Source: Fischerella sp. PCC 9605
GTDB lineage: Bacteria; Cyanobacteriota; Cyanobacteriia; Cyanobacteriales; Nostocaceae
Assembly (NCBI RefSeq): GCF_000517105.1
Contig: NZ_KI912149.1
Coordinates: 1,752,135 to 1,816,134 of the forward strand
Direction: 5' to 3'
DNA length: 64,000 bases
Shown piece after piece: positions 63,769-64,000 of the stretch. A program made the position numbers and the translations under genes. A model generated the notes under the pieces. That model did no database searches, was not told where the DNA came from, and saw only the letters and a list, made by a program, of their open reading frames with translations. Every line of letters begins with the position of its first letter. Positions within the stretch are counted from its first letter, which is position 1.

Positions 63769-64000
63769 CGGAGATTTGAGGATGGGCTGCTAGCTGGCGA
63801 TTCTTTTATTGATGAGTCTCGGTTGGATGTTTGCGATGTTTGCGATCGCTCTATTTCTTCTTGCCCGTTGCTGAATGAAGGGATGATATCATTGATGTAG
63901 GTACAATTTGATACTTCAAGTAGTGAAGTAATAATTTAAGTGAGTATCGAGCGCATTTCTTCGGTCTTAGAAGAGCATAAAGTTTTTCGGTGAAGGCGTT
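63769..64000. other. window end: probable 5' part of the BY-kinase in another frame
   Basis: On the minus strand, 63945-63765 reads SLLEVSNCTYINDIIPSFSNGQ and on to DSSIKESPASS with stops at both ends. This looks like the linker before a BY-kinase core. The outermost 50 bases have competing open frames on both strands and cannot be assigned. Confidence 0.4.

Overview
The window looks like chromosomal DNA of a filamentous, probably heterocyst-forming cyanobacterium (Nostocales-like). The evidence is the very frequent GCGATCGC (HIP1) octamer inside and between genes, a petL gene for the cytochrome b6f complex, a cyanobacterial GH100 neutral invertase, a DUF3326 protein, WD40/NACHT and Ser/Thr kinase giants, and interspersed heptamer repeats (GTTAGTG type) with polypurine/polypyrimidine repeats. 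No rRNA, tRNA, CRISPR array or complete transposon was seen.

Layout. 0-8 kb: a small stress-type membrane protein, a YegS-like lipid kinase, a GH100 invertase with a co-directional membrane protein, and a minus-strand group with SRPBCC, DUF2459, ferric-reductase-like and holin-like proteins. 8-14.5 kb: the clearest accessory island, with a DUF389 gene remnant, a 1493-residue NACHT/WD40 protein with 14 almost identical WD40 blades, and three toxin-antitoxin modules in a row, two of which have lost their PIN toxin. 14.6-21.2 kb: a DhaM-HPr-EI phosphotransfer fusion and a hybrid sensor kinase split by one in-frame TGA. 21.2-24 kb: mostly non-coding, but with a TIR-like/deoxyribosyltransferase-like protein and a candidate structured RNA of about 166 nt behind a good sigma70-type promoter. 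24-36 kb: mostly housekeeping genes (mltA, lpxD, hsp20, an HdrB-like protein, acpP, fabF, tkt) plus a membrane-anchored STAND ATPase with a proline-rich tail. 36-40.5 kb: an SBBP-repeat exported protein, a MITE with perfect terminal repeats, a gene remnant and two small exported or unknown proteins. 40.6-52.7 kb: aldo/keto reductase, acnB, a 2Fe-2S ferredoxin, DUF3326, CPBP protease, HtrA protease, DUF937, a sensor kinase and a DUF697 GTPase. 52.9-64 kb: a YefM/YoeB-type TA pair, an XRE regulator with a clear inverted-repeat operator, a Ser/Thr kinase, selO, a GNAT, a TAXI lipoprotein, bioB, petL, aroB, and a BY-kinase ATPase domain whose 5' part looks frameshifted.

How it fits together. acpP and fabF serve fatty-acid synthesis, and lpxD serves lipid A synthesis. 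tkt, acnB and the invertase serve central carbon metabolism. The DhaM fusion suggests PEP-driven phosphotransfer, although no dhaK or dhaL is in the window. A recurring theme is palindromic or polypyrimidine repeats that have entered genes in frame, usually at domain boundaries: the NACHT protein, the DhaM fusion, the split kinase and aroB all carry them. No single undescribed system is proven. The best candidates are the NACHT/WD40 protein with its degenerate nuclease-like N-terminal region beside decaying TA modules, the TIR-like protein, and the structured RNA near 23.2 kb.
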